The notes: generated by a model not told the origin, from the letters alone. Numbered from the stretch's first letter, positions 45,131 through 57,331 are shown. The stretch is DNA of 64,000 nt from Flabesymbios commensalis (GCA_964017125.1 OZ024908.1:62317439-62381438); one strand, 5' to 3'. Program-made: numbers and translations.

Positions 45131-48045
45131 TAACTGTTACTGTAACCAACAATATTAGGCTAGAGTATATGGTGGAACAGGCATATCTTCGCCAAGTAAT
45201 TATTGCTACTATATTAACTTTAACTATTGTGCTGCTATTATTCAAATATAGGCATAATGTTAAAATAATATTTTAATATTAGCAATTGTAAAATATATAA
45301 TAGGAAATGTTTTTTAAAGTAATATTTTAAGATATATATAGGCGGCGCCAGTGATCAATCCGACTTTATTTTGGTAGGTGTATTGACATTGTGGAAGATA
45401 TTGAAAACAATTATGGAAAAACTCGGCTCACTTTCTTCAGAATTATAGGCAACAAACGATGTTGTGTCAGCATTTAGGGCCTACACATGTAGGCCCTATA
45501 TGCCTATATCCCCCCAACCACTAGGCTTGCATATAGTGCCTCATATAGCCTACATGGAAAATATGCTTCCAACATTTATGTCATAGTTAATATTTAATAA
45601 ATTATATAACTTCACCCCTGTCAATTGGGTATTGCAGGTTTAGTTGAAGACACAACAGATATGACTAGAACTGAATAAGATAGGTCTATGTCTGGCAGTA
45701 ATAATTTTCAACTTACCTCAAACTTACCTCCCGAGGTAAGTTTAATAATATGGTGACGCGGAGAAACATGTTTCAGTCATAGAACACATAATGCTGCCAG
45801 CTACTAGTTAACTAATGAAGTAACAACCACTCTCATAATTATCATCTTTGTAGAACGCTAGTAAAAAAACCTTTGAGGAGATTATGTATATGCTTCCCGG
45901 ACATGAATTATATCACACACGTTGAATAGATGTGGCAAGTAGTAGGCCTAATAACAATAATAGTGAGGTATAAAATGTGTTCTTAAATACAAGGCCTACA
46001 ACAGCTACCTACAGCGTCAGCGTTATCTAATCTTTTGATGCGTTATCTAATCTCACAAAGCGTTAGTCAATCTTTGAACAAAATACAATTCCCGTTAGTT
46101 AATCCCAGACATCGCGTTAGTCAATCTTTCCGCGTTTTTTCGGATGTCAAATTTACCAAACTCTTACGTTTTCAACAAACCTCGATACCCCCTAAAAATC
46201 CCTTACATTCATAAAAATACGGTGGGTGAATGGCTAGCCCGAAAATTGTGATAAAATACCTCAAAAGAGCAGAAAACTGACTTACCCACTTTCGGTGCAT
46301 CCATCTTGGATGGGCTAACGCCGGCGTTAGCTAATCCAGTTTCGCCCCAGTGCTATAGCAATTAACACGCTCAGGTGCGACACCTGAGTTGTGATCGCAA
46401 TAAAATGTACAGTTTCTGAGACTAGGTAGGCCTACCGTCACTTAATCATGTTAATATTTTAAAAATTCAAGGATTTTAAAACTGTTGTTATTATGAGGGA
46501 TAGGGGCCTAATGATTTGAAGGCAAATAAATGTCACCGGCAACGCCGTCTGGCTGGATAATTCACGGCGAGCCGGCCGGGGAGTCTCTTCTCCATAGAGA
46601 AAACTTGACAGCCGGCCAACTAGACTGGATTCGGCAATCTGGCCAGAGAGCCACTTCGTAGCCTACTTTTTTATATTTATAATTAGGAGCTCCTTTGATG
46701 AATAAATAATAGGCTGTAAATATTTATGACTGATCATTTAATGATATTTTTGACTTTCTGATCACAGCCAGAGATGACGGTGATTGAACAATGAAACGTC
46801 ATAAATTTTTTGGAGGTGGACGACTAAGCCGGATTTGCTGAAACCTAATCTTAGTAAGACAGAATTCAATGTTAGAATCTATGATCATTGGTAATTTAAC
46901 ACAACGTAAAAAAGCCGCTCATATTTTCCCATTTGAACTTTTGAACCAAAATTTTGCCGACTCCGTAGCCCAGACTCGTACGTAAACTGGATGTGGCTTT
47001 TGATCCAGCTTTTCATTTAAGAAACATGTCTCGAATATTTGTAGATCAGCTTTCTATCATATTCGTGATCTTAGACGCATTCAAATTCATCCGAATAAAG
47101 CTACTGCAATTTCTCTAGCCAATGCTCTAGTGACTACTGTAATCCTTTGCTGTTCGGTTGTTCCGAAAAAAATAAAACAAGTTTGCAACGTGTACAGAAT
47201 TGCCTTGCCCGAGTAGTGACCAGATCAAGTATGCTTTCAGAGTCTAGGCCCCTGCTCAAATCACAGCATTGGTTGCCTATTAAATAGCGTATCAAATTAA
47301 AAATGAACCTTCTGACATACATTTTTGTGTAGGCCTACTCCCTTAAATCTCAGTTATTTATTGCATTTTGTGAATCGCCAGCAAACACCGAGATCCGGAA
47401 GAAATTACGCCATTCTTCGTTCGTGGTTGCTGCACCGCGCTTGTGGAATAAATTGCCACTTGAAATTCGTGAAGCAAAACGAGTCACTATCTTTCCAAAG
47501 AAATAAAAACACACCTGTTTACATAATTAGACCTACCACTTTCATCTGAGCATCCACCGACCGTCATAATTATGATGAATTCCTTTTTCGACTATGGACC
47601 TCCCCATTGAATGTTGATTTTAGCCCACAGCGCTATTGAGTCTCAATACTGTTGAGAGATACTGGCGCTATGGAAGTCATTATACATTATTATCTATTAT
47701 AGCCATAAACATTCCGCTCTTATAAATATGCTAAGTTGATTATGCTGACGATATTTTGAAAATGATAATTTAGGTCTACGTATGTTAAATGATTTTCAAT
47801 GATTTATCGGTCAATTCTTTACTAATGTCCATAAAGATTTATAACCACTTTTTTTCAGTCATTATAGTCATGTGATAAAAGACCTTCTATAAACATATTC
47901 ATTTTCAAACTGAGAATAATTACATTACGAGTTAAATTGTGTTACTCAAATTTCGCTGACTTTTTAAATGTATACGTGGCATATAATATAGTCGCGGCAT
48001 GAATAGAAATAGTGGCTTTAAAAAAATGTAATGAAAATTCGTTGA
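45131..48045 (+). repeat. Tandem duplication, copy 1 (2915 bp)
   Basis: It is repeated at 48061-50975 with a constant offset of 2930 bp. No difference was seen in the lines I compared. It contains the right end of the 42181-46352 element, its flank, and a LINE fragment. A 15-bp filler (48046-48060) separates the copies. Confidence 0.97.
46780..47570 (+). pseudogene. CR1/L2-like LINE fragment, C-terminal reverse transcriptase region (in copy 1)
   Basis: Pieces in changing frames read SISRSAFYHIRDLRRI-like, NKATAISLANALVTT, NKFATCTELPCPSSDQIK-like in the shifted frame of 'LQRVQNCLARVV', 'SQHWLPIKYRIKFKMNLLTYIF', SSFVVAAPRLWNKLPLEIRE and 'KTHLFT'. This is the usual order near the C-terminus of CR1/L2 ORF2. 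It is degenerate. Confidence 0.75.
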
Positions 48046-48060
48046 TTCGTCAAAATTCGT

Positions 48061-50975
48061 TAACTGTTACTGTAACCAACAATATTAGGCTAGAGTATAT
48101 GGTGGAACAGGCATATCTTCGCCAAGTAATTATTGCTACTATATTAACTTTAACTATTGTGCTGCTATTATTCAAATATAGGCATAATGTTAAAATAATA
48201 TTTTAATATTAGCAATTGTAAAATATATAATAGGAAATGTTTTTTAAAGTAATATTTTAAGATATATATAGGCGGCGCCAGTGATCAATCCGACTTTATT
48301 TTGGTAGGTGTATTGACATTGTGGAAGATATTGAAAACAATTATGGAAAAACTCGGCTCACTTTCTTCAGAATTATAGGCAACAAACGATGTTGTGTCAG
48401 CATTTAGGGCCTACACATGTAGGCCCTATATGCCTATATCCCCCCAACCACTAGGCTTGCATATAGTGCCTCATATAGCCTACATGGAAAATATGCTTCC
48501 AACATTTATGTCATAGTTAATATTTAATAAATTATATAACTTCACCCCTGTCAATTGGGTATTGCAGGTTTAGTTGAAGACACAACAGATATGACTAGAA
48601 CTGAATAAGATAGGTCTATGTCTGGCAGTAATAATTTTCAACTTACCTCAAACTTACCTCCCGAGGTAAGTTTAATAATATGGTGACGCGGAGAAACATG
48701 TTTCAGTCATAGAACACATAATGCTGCCAGCTACTAGTTAACTAATGAAGTAACAACCACTCTCATAATTATCATCTTTGTAGAACGCTAGTAAAAAAAC
48801 CTTTGAGGAGATTATGTATATGCTTCCCGGACATGAATTATATCACACACGTTGAATAGATGTGGCAAGTAGTAGGCCTAATAACAATAATAGTGAGGTA
48901 TAAAATGTGTTCTTAAATACAAGGCCTACAACAGCTACCTACAGCGTCAGCGTTATCTAATCTTTTGATGCGTTATCTAATCTCACAAAGCGTTAGTCAA
49001 TCTTTGAACAAAATACAATTCCCGTTAGTTAATCCCAGACATCGCGTTAGTCAATCTTTCCGCGTTTTTTCGGATGTCAAATTTACCAAACTCTTACGTT
49101 TTCAACAAACCTCGATACCCCCTAAAAATCCCTTACATTCATAAAAATACGGTGGGTGAATGGCTAGCCCGAAAATTGTGATAAAATACCTCAAAAGAGC
49201 AGAAAACTGACTTACCCACTTTCGGTGCATCCATCTTGGATGGGCTAACGCCGGCGTTAGCTAATCCAGTTTCGCCCCAGTGCTATAGCAATTAACACGC
49301 TCAGGTGCGACACCTGAGTTGTGATCGCAATAAAATGTACAGTTTCTGAGACTAGGTAGGCCTACCGTCACTTAATCATGTTAATATTTTAAAAATTCAA
49401 GGATTTTAAAACTGTTGTTATTATGAGGGATAGGGGCCTAATGATTTGAAGGCAAATAAATGTCACCGGCAACGCCGTCTGGCTGGATAATTCACGGCGA
49501 GCCGGCCGGGGAGTCTCTTCTCCATAGAGAAAACTTGACAGCCGGCCAACTAGACTGGATTCGGCAATCTGGCCAGAGAGCCACTTCGTAGCCTACTTTT
49601 TTATATTTATAATTAGGAGCTCCTTTGATGAATAAATAATAGGCTGTAAATATTTATGACTGATCATTTAATGATATTTTTGACTTTCTGATCACAGCCA
49701 GAGATGACGGTGATTGAACAATGAAACGTCATAAATTTTTTGGAGGTGGACGACTAAGCCGGATTTGCTGAAACCTAATCTTAGTAAGACAGAATTCAAT
49801 GTTAGAATCTATGATCATTGGTAATTTAACACAACGTAAAAAAGCCGCTCATATTTTCCCATTTGAACTTTTGAACCAAAATTTTGCCGACTCCGTAGCC
49901 CAGACTCGTACGTAAACTGGATGTGGCTTTTGATCCAGCTTTTCATTTAAGAAACATGTCTCGAATATTTGTAGATCAGCTTTCTATCATATTCGTGATC
50001 TTAGACGCATTCAAATTCATCCGAATAAAGCTACTGCAATTTCTCTAGCCAATGCTCTAGTGACTACTGTAATCCTTTGCTGTTCGGTTGTTCCGAAAAA
50101 AATAAAACAAGTTTGCAACGTGTACAGAATTGCCTTGCCCGAGTAGTGACCAGATCAAGTATGCTTTCAGAGTCTAGGCCCCTGCTCAAATCACAGCATT
50201 GGTTGCCTATTAAATAGCGTATCAAATTAAAAATGAACCTTCTGACATACATTTTTGTGTAGGCCTACTCCCTTAAATCTCAGTTATTTATTGCATTTTG
50301 TGAATCGCCAGCAAACACCGAGATCCGGAAGAAATTACGCCATTCTTCGTTCGTGGTTGCTGCACCGCGCTTGTGGAATAAATTGCCACTTGAAATTCGT
50401 GAAGCAAAACGAGTCACTATCTTTCCAAAGAAATAAAAACACACCTGTTTACATAATTAGACCTACCACTTTCATCTGAGCATCCACCGACCGTCATAAT
50501 TATGATGAATTCCTTTTTCGACTATGGACCTCCCCATTGAATGTTGATTTTAGCCCACAGCGCTATTGAGTCTCAATACTGTTGAGAGATACTGGCGCTA
50601 TGGAAGTCATTATACATTATTATCTATTATAGCCATAAACATTCCGCTCTTATAAATATGCTAAGTTGATTATGCTGACGATATTTTGAAAATGATAATT
50701 TAGGTCTACGTATGTTAAATGATTTTCAATGATTTATCGGTCAATTCTTTACTAATGTCCATAAAGATTTATAACCACTTTTTTTCAGTCATTATAGTCA
50801 TGTGATAAAAGACCTTCTATAAACATATTCATTTTCAAACTGAGAATAATTACATTACGAGTTAAATTGTGTTACTCAAATTTCGCTGACTTTTTAAATG
50901 TATACGTGGCATATAATATAGTCGCGGCATGAATAGAAATAGTGGCTTTAAAAAAATGTAATGAAAATTCGTTGA
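48061..50975 (+). repeat. Tandem duplication, copy 2 (2915 bp)
   Basis: Equal to copy 1 in everything compared. It also carries a second right TIR of the transposon-like element (ending 49282) with the CTATA flank at 49283-49287. Sequence diverges after 50975 (gttga then cagcttattg). Confidence 0.97.
49710..50500 (+). pseudogene. CR1/L2-like LINE fragment (in copy 2)
   Basis: This is the second copy of the fragment at 46780-47570, offset 2930 bp, with the same frames and breaks. That shows the LINE was already dead before the duplication. Confidence 0.75.
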
Positions 50976-51091
50976 CAGCTTATTGAAAAATGATTTTAAG
51001 TTATGCAAAATAGAACGTTTGTGAGCCCTACGATGATAAAAAATGCTGAACACTGCTAATGAGAACGCTGTATTACTGCAATGATAACAAA

Positions 51092-51345
51092 TGAAGGGGT
51101 CAGAACAAAGCCAAGGCTAAGTCATTTTTTTCAGATGTTTGAGTTTGGGGTACCATAGGAGAAAAAAATGACTTAGTATTGATTTTGTCCTGAACAAAAT
51201 GACCGCTTATGTCTTCAAAATTTGTTATTTTCATGATATGATGTGGTAGACACATGGCACACTGTTTTTTGTCCTATGGTAGGCCTACTCCACAGTCAAA
51301 TAGCTGAAAAATTGACTTAGTCTTGGTTTTGTTCTGACCCCTTCA
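51092..51345. mobile_element. 254-bp MITE with ends of about 45 bp
   Basis: The left TGAAGGGGTCAGAACAAAGC and its continuation 'caaggctaagtcattttttt' pair with the right 'aaaaattgacttagtcttgg' and 'ttttgttctgaccccttca'. A third, internal copy of the GACTTAGT..TTG..TTTTGT.CTGA motif lies at about 51173. Confidence 0.85.
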
Positions 51346-51899
51346 AATATTCTTCTCATTTCTTCTTATGCGCATGGTATACTAGAATACATGTAACATG
51401 TATATCTACAGATGTCAGAATGAGTAGCGAAATCCCATTTACTTTTTGATAACGTCAATCTAGTTCTATTACAATGTTGATTAAATGTTGGCCGCCGTCG
51501 GCGACGCTGGCTTTTAATTAACGTGTCTGGTTTGATGAATTGAGCGATGTTGCTGTACTGTTAAATGAGTGTTTGTAAGCACACTTTGCTATTCACAACA
51601 ATCCCGAAATTTTCGTAAAATTTGTATGAACATTTTAAAAGTTGAAAGGGTTAGCCTATGGAGGTGCATCAGAAGCAATGTAGTAGGCTACCTGGTATTG
51701 ACATTTCAAAATTAAATTAAAATAATAATGGGTTTATAGAGGGACGTAATAATTAGCAATTTACTAGCTCCAACATTTTCTGTACAGTCATTAAAACGTT
51801 ATGGGCATTTTTCGGACCTTGTGGTTGAGATTGCTCTCAGTCACCGCCATGATTTTTTTTTTTGGGGGGGGGGGGGGAAACGAGTACCGGTCATAAGTT
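51346..51899. other. Intergenic stretch with MITE debris
   Basis: 51475-51540 holds 'aatgttggccgccgtcggcg', a fragment of the CCCAGCAAACAC palindrome family. 51855-51879 is a T-run followed by a G-run. Nothing else was recognised. Confidence 0.5.
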
Positions 51900-52640
51900 A
51901 ATTAGAAATTAAAATTTCTAAAATCCATGAGGCAGTTCTTTGCAGAGTTCTTTTAAATAAAACATGATGAAATCGGCTGAGAATTGAGGGGGAGAAGCAT
52001 TTATTGTAAATGGTCTTAATTAGGACTTAATTAAGGCATAAGTTAATTACAAATTTAAATGTCCTGAATCTATGAGGATTTTCCATATACAGGCACAAGC
52101 TCTTTCCAACAACCCAAACAAAATTCAAATCGGTTAAGAATTAAGGGATGAGAGGCATTTCTTGTGAATGGGTCTTATAGGACGTTAATTAAATCAAGAC
52201 ATAGAGGTTATTTTTTTTTTTTTAATCCGTAAGGAAGTTCTATGCACTTTTCCAACAAACCAAACAAAATAATTCAAATCGGATAGGAATTGAGGTAAAG
52301 AGTTCTTGCGCATTGTGGAGTGCCCTAATTAGGGTTAATTAAATCATAAGTTAATTAATAATTAAAATTTCTAAAATACTTGAGGAAGTTTTATGCACAG
52401 GCACAAGCCCTTTCAAACAAACCAAACAAACTTGAAATCGGATAAGAATTGAAGGAGAAGCATTTCTTGTGAATTGTAGACATAGTGCCTTAATTAGGCC
52501 TTAATTAGGTCGTAAGTTGATTATTAATTAAAATTTCTGAAATCCGTGAGCAATTTTAATGCACATGCACAAGCGCTTTCAAACAAACCAAACAAAATTG
52601 AAATTGGATAAGACGTGGACAGACGACGGACGATGGCATT
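51900..52640. repeat. Tandem array, unit about 150-160 bp, about five copies, downstream of NGRN
   Basis: Each unit has 'taattaaaatttctaaaatc', 'ccaaacaaaattcaaatcgg', 'aagaattgagggagaagcatttcttgtgaat' and 'ttaattaggacttaatta'. The array ends in 'ggacagacgacggacgatgg' and 'ataagctcacctaggcc', a terminus I have often seen in marine invertebrate repeats. Confidence 0.8.
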
Positions 52641-52877
52641 ATAAGCTCACCTAGGCCTAAAGGCAGCATGAGTTAAAAATACAACACTGTAAATTAGTGC
52701 AGGAGCACCCGAGATTTCGTATATCATGACAGACAGCTGTGAAGGTATGAAATACAACAGTTCTCTGGTTTTCGACAATATATTGAAAATGCAGTTACAT
52801 GGAAATACGAGCCTGAACATCACTTTATAAAGTAAATGCTGAGTGACTTACTTCAATAACAAATTAGGATAATATTG

Positions 52878-55800
52878 TTAATAAGGGACTCTAAATATAA
52901 AGTCTCCGTCATCGTCATAAAAGTTGTCTCCTTTCCGAAGTAACTTATTGGTATTAAAATCAGTTGGCTTGGTTGATTTGTTCACCTGGATATCATGAAA
53001 AGAATTATCAACTTTGCCATATGGGTACTGGTAACCAGTGTTTGAGTCATATATATAACCTTGTCTTTTATCATTAATATTATGTTGCATGTCAAATCTG
53101 ACATCTTCAGCCACATTTTGTGGTACGTCCTTGGCTTTATCATGTTTATATTTACTTATATGGTCAATGAGAAAACCTTTTTTATCTTTTGGCGATGAAC
53201 TGTCCAAATTTATCATTTTCTCTGTCAAGTGATTTTTCGAACTCAGTTCATTTTCCAAAGGTTCATCTCTATTTGGTGGATCTCTGGTAATTATATTGCA
53301 ATTTGATGTCCCAATATTGAAGTCGTTAAAGTCATATGCTTTAATATTCGCTGTTGAACTTGTTTTAGTAGGCCTATGTGTCATTTTTGATTTATTTTTT
53401 GAAACAGTGGCAATAGATTTTACAGATTTTGCAGCCATACTAGTAATCTCAGTTGGCATCTTTTCACCATTAGGTTGGTTGAAATCCTCCAATTTTGTAA
53501 AGCTTGACCCTGTATTCTTTTTTTCACAATAGTTTTTTACAATGGATTCAAATAAACCAGTTTTCTTTTGTTCGCGTCTTTTCATATGATGATCATCGTT
53601 TCTATCTGGCAGACACTGTGTTATTCTTTGTTTTTCTGTGGGTATTGTAACATTTCCTGTAGCATTTTCCAGCGATCCTATTACTCCATCTGTGAGCATC
53701 TTATTATATTGCTGAGCTAATGAACTGTTTTTCCCATCAGAGAGTTTGAGCAAATTACTTTTAACACGTTTATCATGTTTAATAATCTCTGGTTGGTTTT
53801 TAGGCGAATATTTTGATTTCAATAATTTCACAACTCCTTCTGCAGTCACAGGAAAACTTTTGGCAATTCGCTCAACTGTCCATTCATCTGGAAATTCTTG
53901 CCTTAAATATCGGATTTGCTCCTTAGCAGACCATGTGAGCAGATTCATCTCTTGTTGAGGACGAAAATATTTTCTTTGTATTATTTTCAATTTTATTTTT
54001 TCTCTTAACTGTTCTTCTTTCCTGAAACATTGTAGACGATGTAAATATCAAATACCTGGTAATGCCATTCACAGTACATAATTTAATCTATAAAACTTTT
54101 AATAATTGGTCTGACAATTTCACAACGAGTACATTACATTAGCCACCCTCCCGTAAATAAGCTAAATATTGTGATGACTGACTGCACTAAACATAATCAG
54201 GTTAATACATGCGCATGACAAAATTACGCATTTCTACCATTTTTGTTCGGTAAAATGATATTGTCTATAGGTATAGATGTCCAAATATATTAATAACTTT
54301 TAAATATTTCATGGGACATATTTTCTAGATTTAAATCTCTTATTTCTTATGTGCTCTTTTAATCTAAGCATTTGACTGTCTGTCTCGTATTACCATATTT
54401 CTATTGTGTATAATGCTAATAAACAAATAATTGAAGAATCACACAGTCTGACTTAAAAAAAATGGCAGTGCAATCCCTTGCTCGGGATGACTACTCGACA
54501 ATACTGTAAAACAAGACTGGCTTGAATATTGGGTGATGTGTGAAGATAATGTCAGGGTTTACAATGATATCTGGCTTTAAACTGTGAAATACAGATTCAC
54601 CAATACCACCCAAAGAAAATACCAACCTAAATTTAAATAAACTTGATTGGAAAAGTAAGCTATTTTTTTCAAATTTCACCGCACCCACGACATCCCCCGT
54701 TTAATAGTGCGTAATTTCAGGTGCAATATATTTATTTTCAAAAGTTGGCCGACTCCCCTCAGCATTAGCATTGGACCATGACCATTATGATTTGCAAACC
54801 TGTGATAATGAATGTACCTCCCCAAATACAAAATCAAACCTAAATTTGAAGTAAAGTAATAGTTGCTCATTAAGCTAAGAGATTGAAAAAAGTAAGCTAA
54901 TTTTATACAATCTTTTTCAATTAAAGGCAACTATGGCCGACAGTTGGCCATTTTGCATGTGATCAAGTCAACATTTTTCAGGGGATATTCCTACCTGAAA
55001 CCACACATTTTGTTTTATAGTAATGGTCCAGCTATCTGCTGAAATTTTTCAGGGCATATCCCTCCCTGAAACTGCACATTTTGTTTCATAGTAATGGTCT
55101 GATACATGTAGCTATCTGGCACAGTGTGTCACATATCATGCGTATTATGATTAATTATGGCCGATATCAGCTATTTTTAATTTGATACAGTGAAAATGTT
55201 TGAGGGCATATCCCTCCCTGAAACCGCACATTTTGCTTTAAAGTGATGGTCTATTAAAGTTAATTATGGCTGATAGTTGGATCTAAATGTGATCAAGCCA
55301 ACATTTTTCAGGGGATACCTCCACCTGAAACCACACATGTTGTTTCATAGTAATGGTTCAGCTATCTGGCACAGTTAGCCAGCTATCAGGGGAGGCATAT
55401 TAAAGATAATTATGGCCGGTACTCTGCCATTTTGAATTTGATCAAGTTGAAATTTTTCAGGGCATATCCCTCCCTGAAACAGCACATTTTGTTTTATAGT
55501 AATGGTCCAGCTATCCGGCACAGTTTTCCAGATATCAGCAATATTGACAGAAATAGCCTATTCCGGTTTCCTAAAAGTTAAATACTGTAAAAATATTTTG
55601 TTAAAGTGACCTTACATTTTTTCAACAAAAATTGTCATAAATGGGTGGGCTGGTATGGATCTTTCATTATGTACACAAATTATGCACAATTTTGCTACCC
55701 AGTAATCACTGGTAATAATAATACAGATTTTTTTCAATGCAAATAAAACATGTGGTTTTAATGACGTCATAGTTCAAAGTCTTTTACTGCAAAAAGCCAT

Positions 55801-57331
55801 TTGTCGCATGATCTGATGATGGGGGTTTTTAGTGGAAGTGTCACATAATTATATGGGAAGGATGCTCCATATACCTTGTCACAGCTGTGAAAAATAAACA
55901 AAATTTATTATTAGACTTTTTAGTGAGAGCCAAATTTATTTTAGGATATGCCGGCGGTGGCGAAAAAAAGCTACACAAGCACTATAAGTTTCCTGATAGT
56001 ATCAGGAATGCTTAATTCACTATGTGCAGGGTTCAATTTGTTTTTAAAATATTGTGTAGCGATTTGCAAACAAGCTCTACATTCCTTGGGTTTTTTCTAG
56101 CTTAAAATATATAATATTTTGCACTGTAAGAATCAAAATATTTGTAATGGCTGTAGACCTATAACATAGGTCGATGGGTTAAAACAATAGTGTGCTAAGT
56201 GACATTTTTGGCCTTTAGAATAATAACCAGCTAAGTCACCTATAATATGTATAAAAGTTGAATTTATTCCAAATTTAGATTAAAACAACAGATCAAGTCG
56301 ACTTAGCACATTGTTATTCTCGTGAAAAGGACCACATATCAGCATAATATCTGTCCAACACAGGACCAATTCGACCTGACACATTGTTATTCTGGTGTTA
56401 TATGCTTATGGGCTCTGTTTCTGGGACAAAAACGGTGCAAGTGCACTTAGCGCATTGTTACTTTGAGACTTGTGGAGACAAAACAGGGGAAATGCCTGGA
56501 CTTAGTTCATTGTTGATCTAGGAACAATCTCTGCATATTCTTTGTTCCTGGAGTAACAATGAGCTAAGTCAACTTGGTGTCTTGTTGATCCCAATTTTGC
56601 TTCTGTAAATCGTTTTGGAAAGTAAAAATACTCTGTTTACTTCACTTGATCTACTGTCAAATTCCAATCGCTGTGTGTTTCATCAGTGTAAGTCCAAGTC
56701 TACATGCTGATTTATAAGTGGATTAAGCAGACTGTAGTTCTAAGCAAAAAGATAAACACAATTTTGCTAGCTGTCAAGTCGACTTGACCCACTATTGTTT
56801 TAGACCATCGAGGTACATTCAAATGAATTAGAAAGAGCTAACTTAGGCATTTATGATGATTTTAAAATAAAAAAACCTTTGATTTCCATGGGTTATAGAA
56901 AAATAATTCAGTGCTTTAAGGGTTAACTTCTCATTTAATTTACCAGTTCAAGCCTTTGTCTGACTGATATGTTGTTTCATCAAACATATTTTCCAAAGCT
57001 TCCAGGTGACTTGTGACTTTCATCTCATGACTTTTACCATTTGAATCTCCAAATATATCCATCTCTTCAAGAGTAGCTTCTGCCAAAGATAGATTGACAA
57101 TTATTGAAGGGGCAATAACAATAATTATCATATTAAGAAATAATAATATTAATAAAGAATTAAAACTAATTACGTAAAAAATTGTTTTATAAGAAAGTTT
57201 TTGAAAAAAGTCTTACTTCGAGAGCCACGGGGATGTGAGCGATACCAGAGCTGATACATCTTGGCAGATTTCAATGGCCATAATTGATGTTGTGACCACA
57301 ATCTGCCAGCATGGCAAAGGTGATTAGCCAT
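52878..57331 (-). CDS. NGRN: Neugrin, three exons, complete
   Basis: Human neugrin is a mitochondrial matrix protein needed for 16S rRNA stability and mitoribosome function. Minus-strand exons are 57331-57217, 57079-56944 and 54021-52878. Donors are GTAAGA and GTAAAT; acceptors follow 'ctttggcag' and 'atgtttcag'. Split codons join cleanly to Lys39 and Trp84, giving 464 aa. Exon 1 (MANHLCHAGRLWSQHQLWPL..) is Arg/Trp/His-rich without acids, as in a mitochondrial presequence. The conserved core is LTWSAKEQIRYLRQEFPDEW with RIAKSFPVTAEGVVKLLKSK (about 113-155), a helix-turn-helix-like unit. The C-terminus LLRKGDNFYDDDGDFIFRV matches the conserved neugrin tail (KVVQRGREFFDSNGNFLYRI in human). The linker between core and tail is about 280 residues of Lys/Asn/Asp/Ser-rich, probably disordered sequence, so the protein is much longer than the 291-aa human one. 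No break was seen. Confidence 0.94.
54022..54929. other. NGRN intron 2, part near exon 3
   Basis: AT-rich. Two diverged copies of 'ataccacccaaagaaaataccaacctaaattt' / 'gtacctccccaaatacaaaatcaaacctaaattt' lie near 54600 and 54815, giving short open frames on the minus strand that I treat as chance. Confidence 0.45.
54930..55560 (+). repeat. Tandem array with the CCTGAAACCACACATTTTG box in NGRN intron 2
   Basis: Boxes lie near 54990, 55065, 55217, 55325 and 55475, spaced irregularly by 73-152 bp. Companion segments are 'agtaatggtccagctatctggcac', 'ttaattatggccgatagt', 'ccattttgaatttgatcaag' and 'caacatttttcagggcatat'. It is the same family as 35550-37760, but less decayed. Confidence 0.85.
55561..56168. 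other. NGRN intron 2, nothing recognised
   Basis: AT-rich sequence with no repeat array or exon signal. Confidence 0.4.
56169..56813. mobile_element. 645-bp MITE-like element with eight copies of a GACTTAGC..CATTGTT motif
   Basis: Ends: GGTCGATGGGTTAAAACAAT on the left and 'attgttttagaccatcgagg' on the right form diverged inverted repeats of about 40 bp. TA flanks both ends. Motif copies in both orientations lie near 56181, 56220, 56297, 56367, 56435, 56497, 56555 and 56775. It lies in NGRN intron 2 and has no coding capacity. A related motif is seen near 63340-63520. Confidence 0.7.

Larger units (their letters stand above)
42181..46352. mobile_element. 4.17-kb DNA transposon-like element with TIRs of about 230 bp and subterminal motif arrays
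   Basis: The left end CACTGGGGCGAAACTGGATT is repeated in inverted orientation at the right end (to 46352). The arms match nearly base for base for about 230 bp. CTATA lies directly outside both ends (42176-42180 and 46353-46357) as a 5-bp target duplication. Just inside each arm is an array of GATTGACTAACG / GATTAGCTAACG-type motifs (left at 42196, 42407, 42439, 42461, 42481; right, inverted, at 46020, 46040, 46060, 46092, 46114, 46324). No transposase was recognised. The interior has other repeats. A 5-bp duplication and a CAC start are compatible with the Transib/ProtoRAG group, but that is only a suggestion. Confidence 0.82.
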
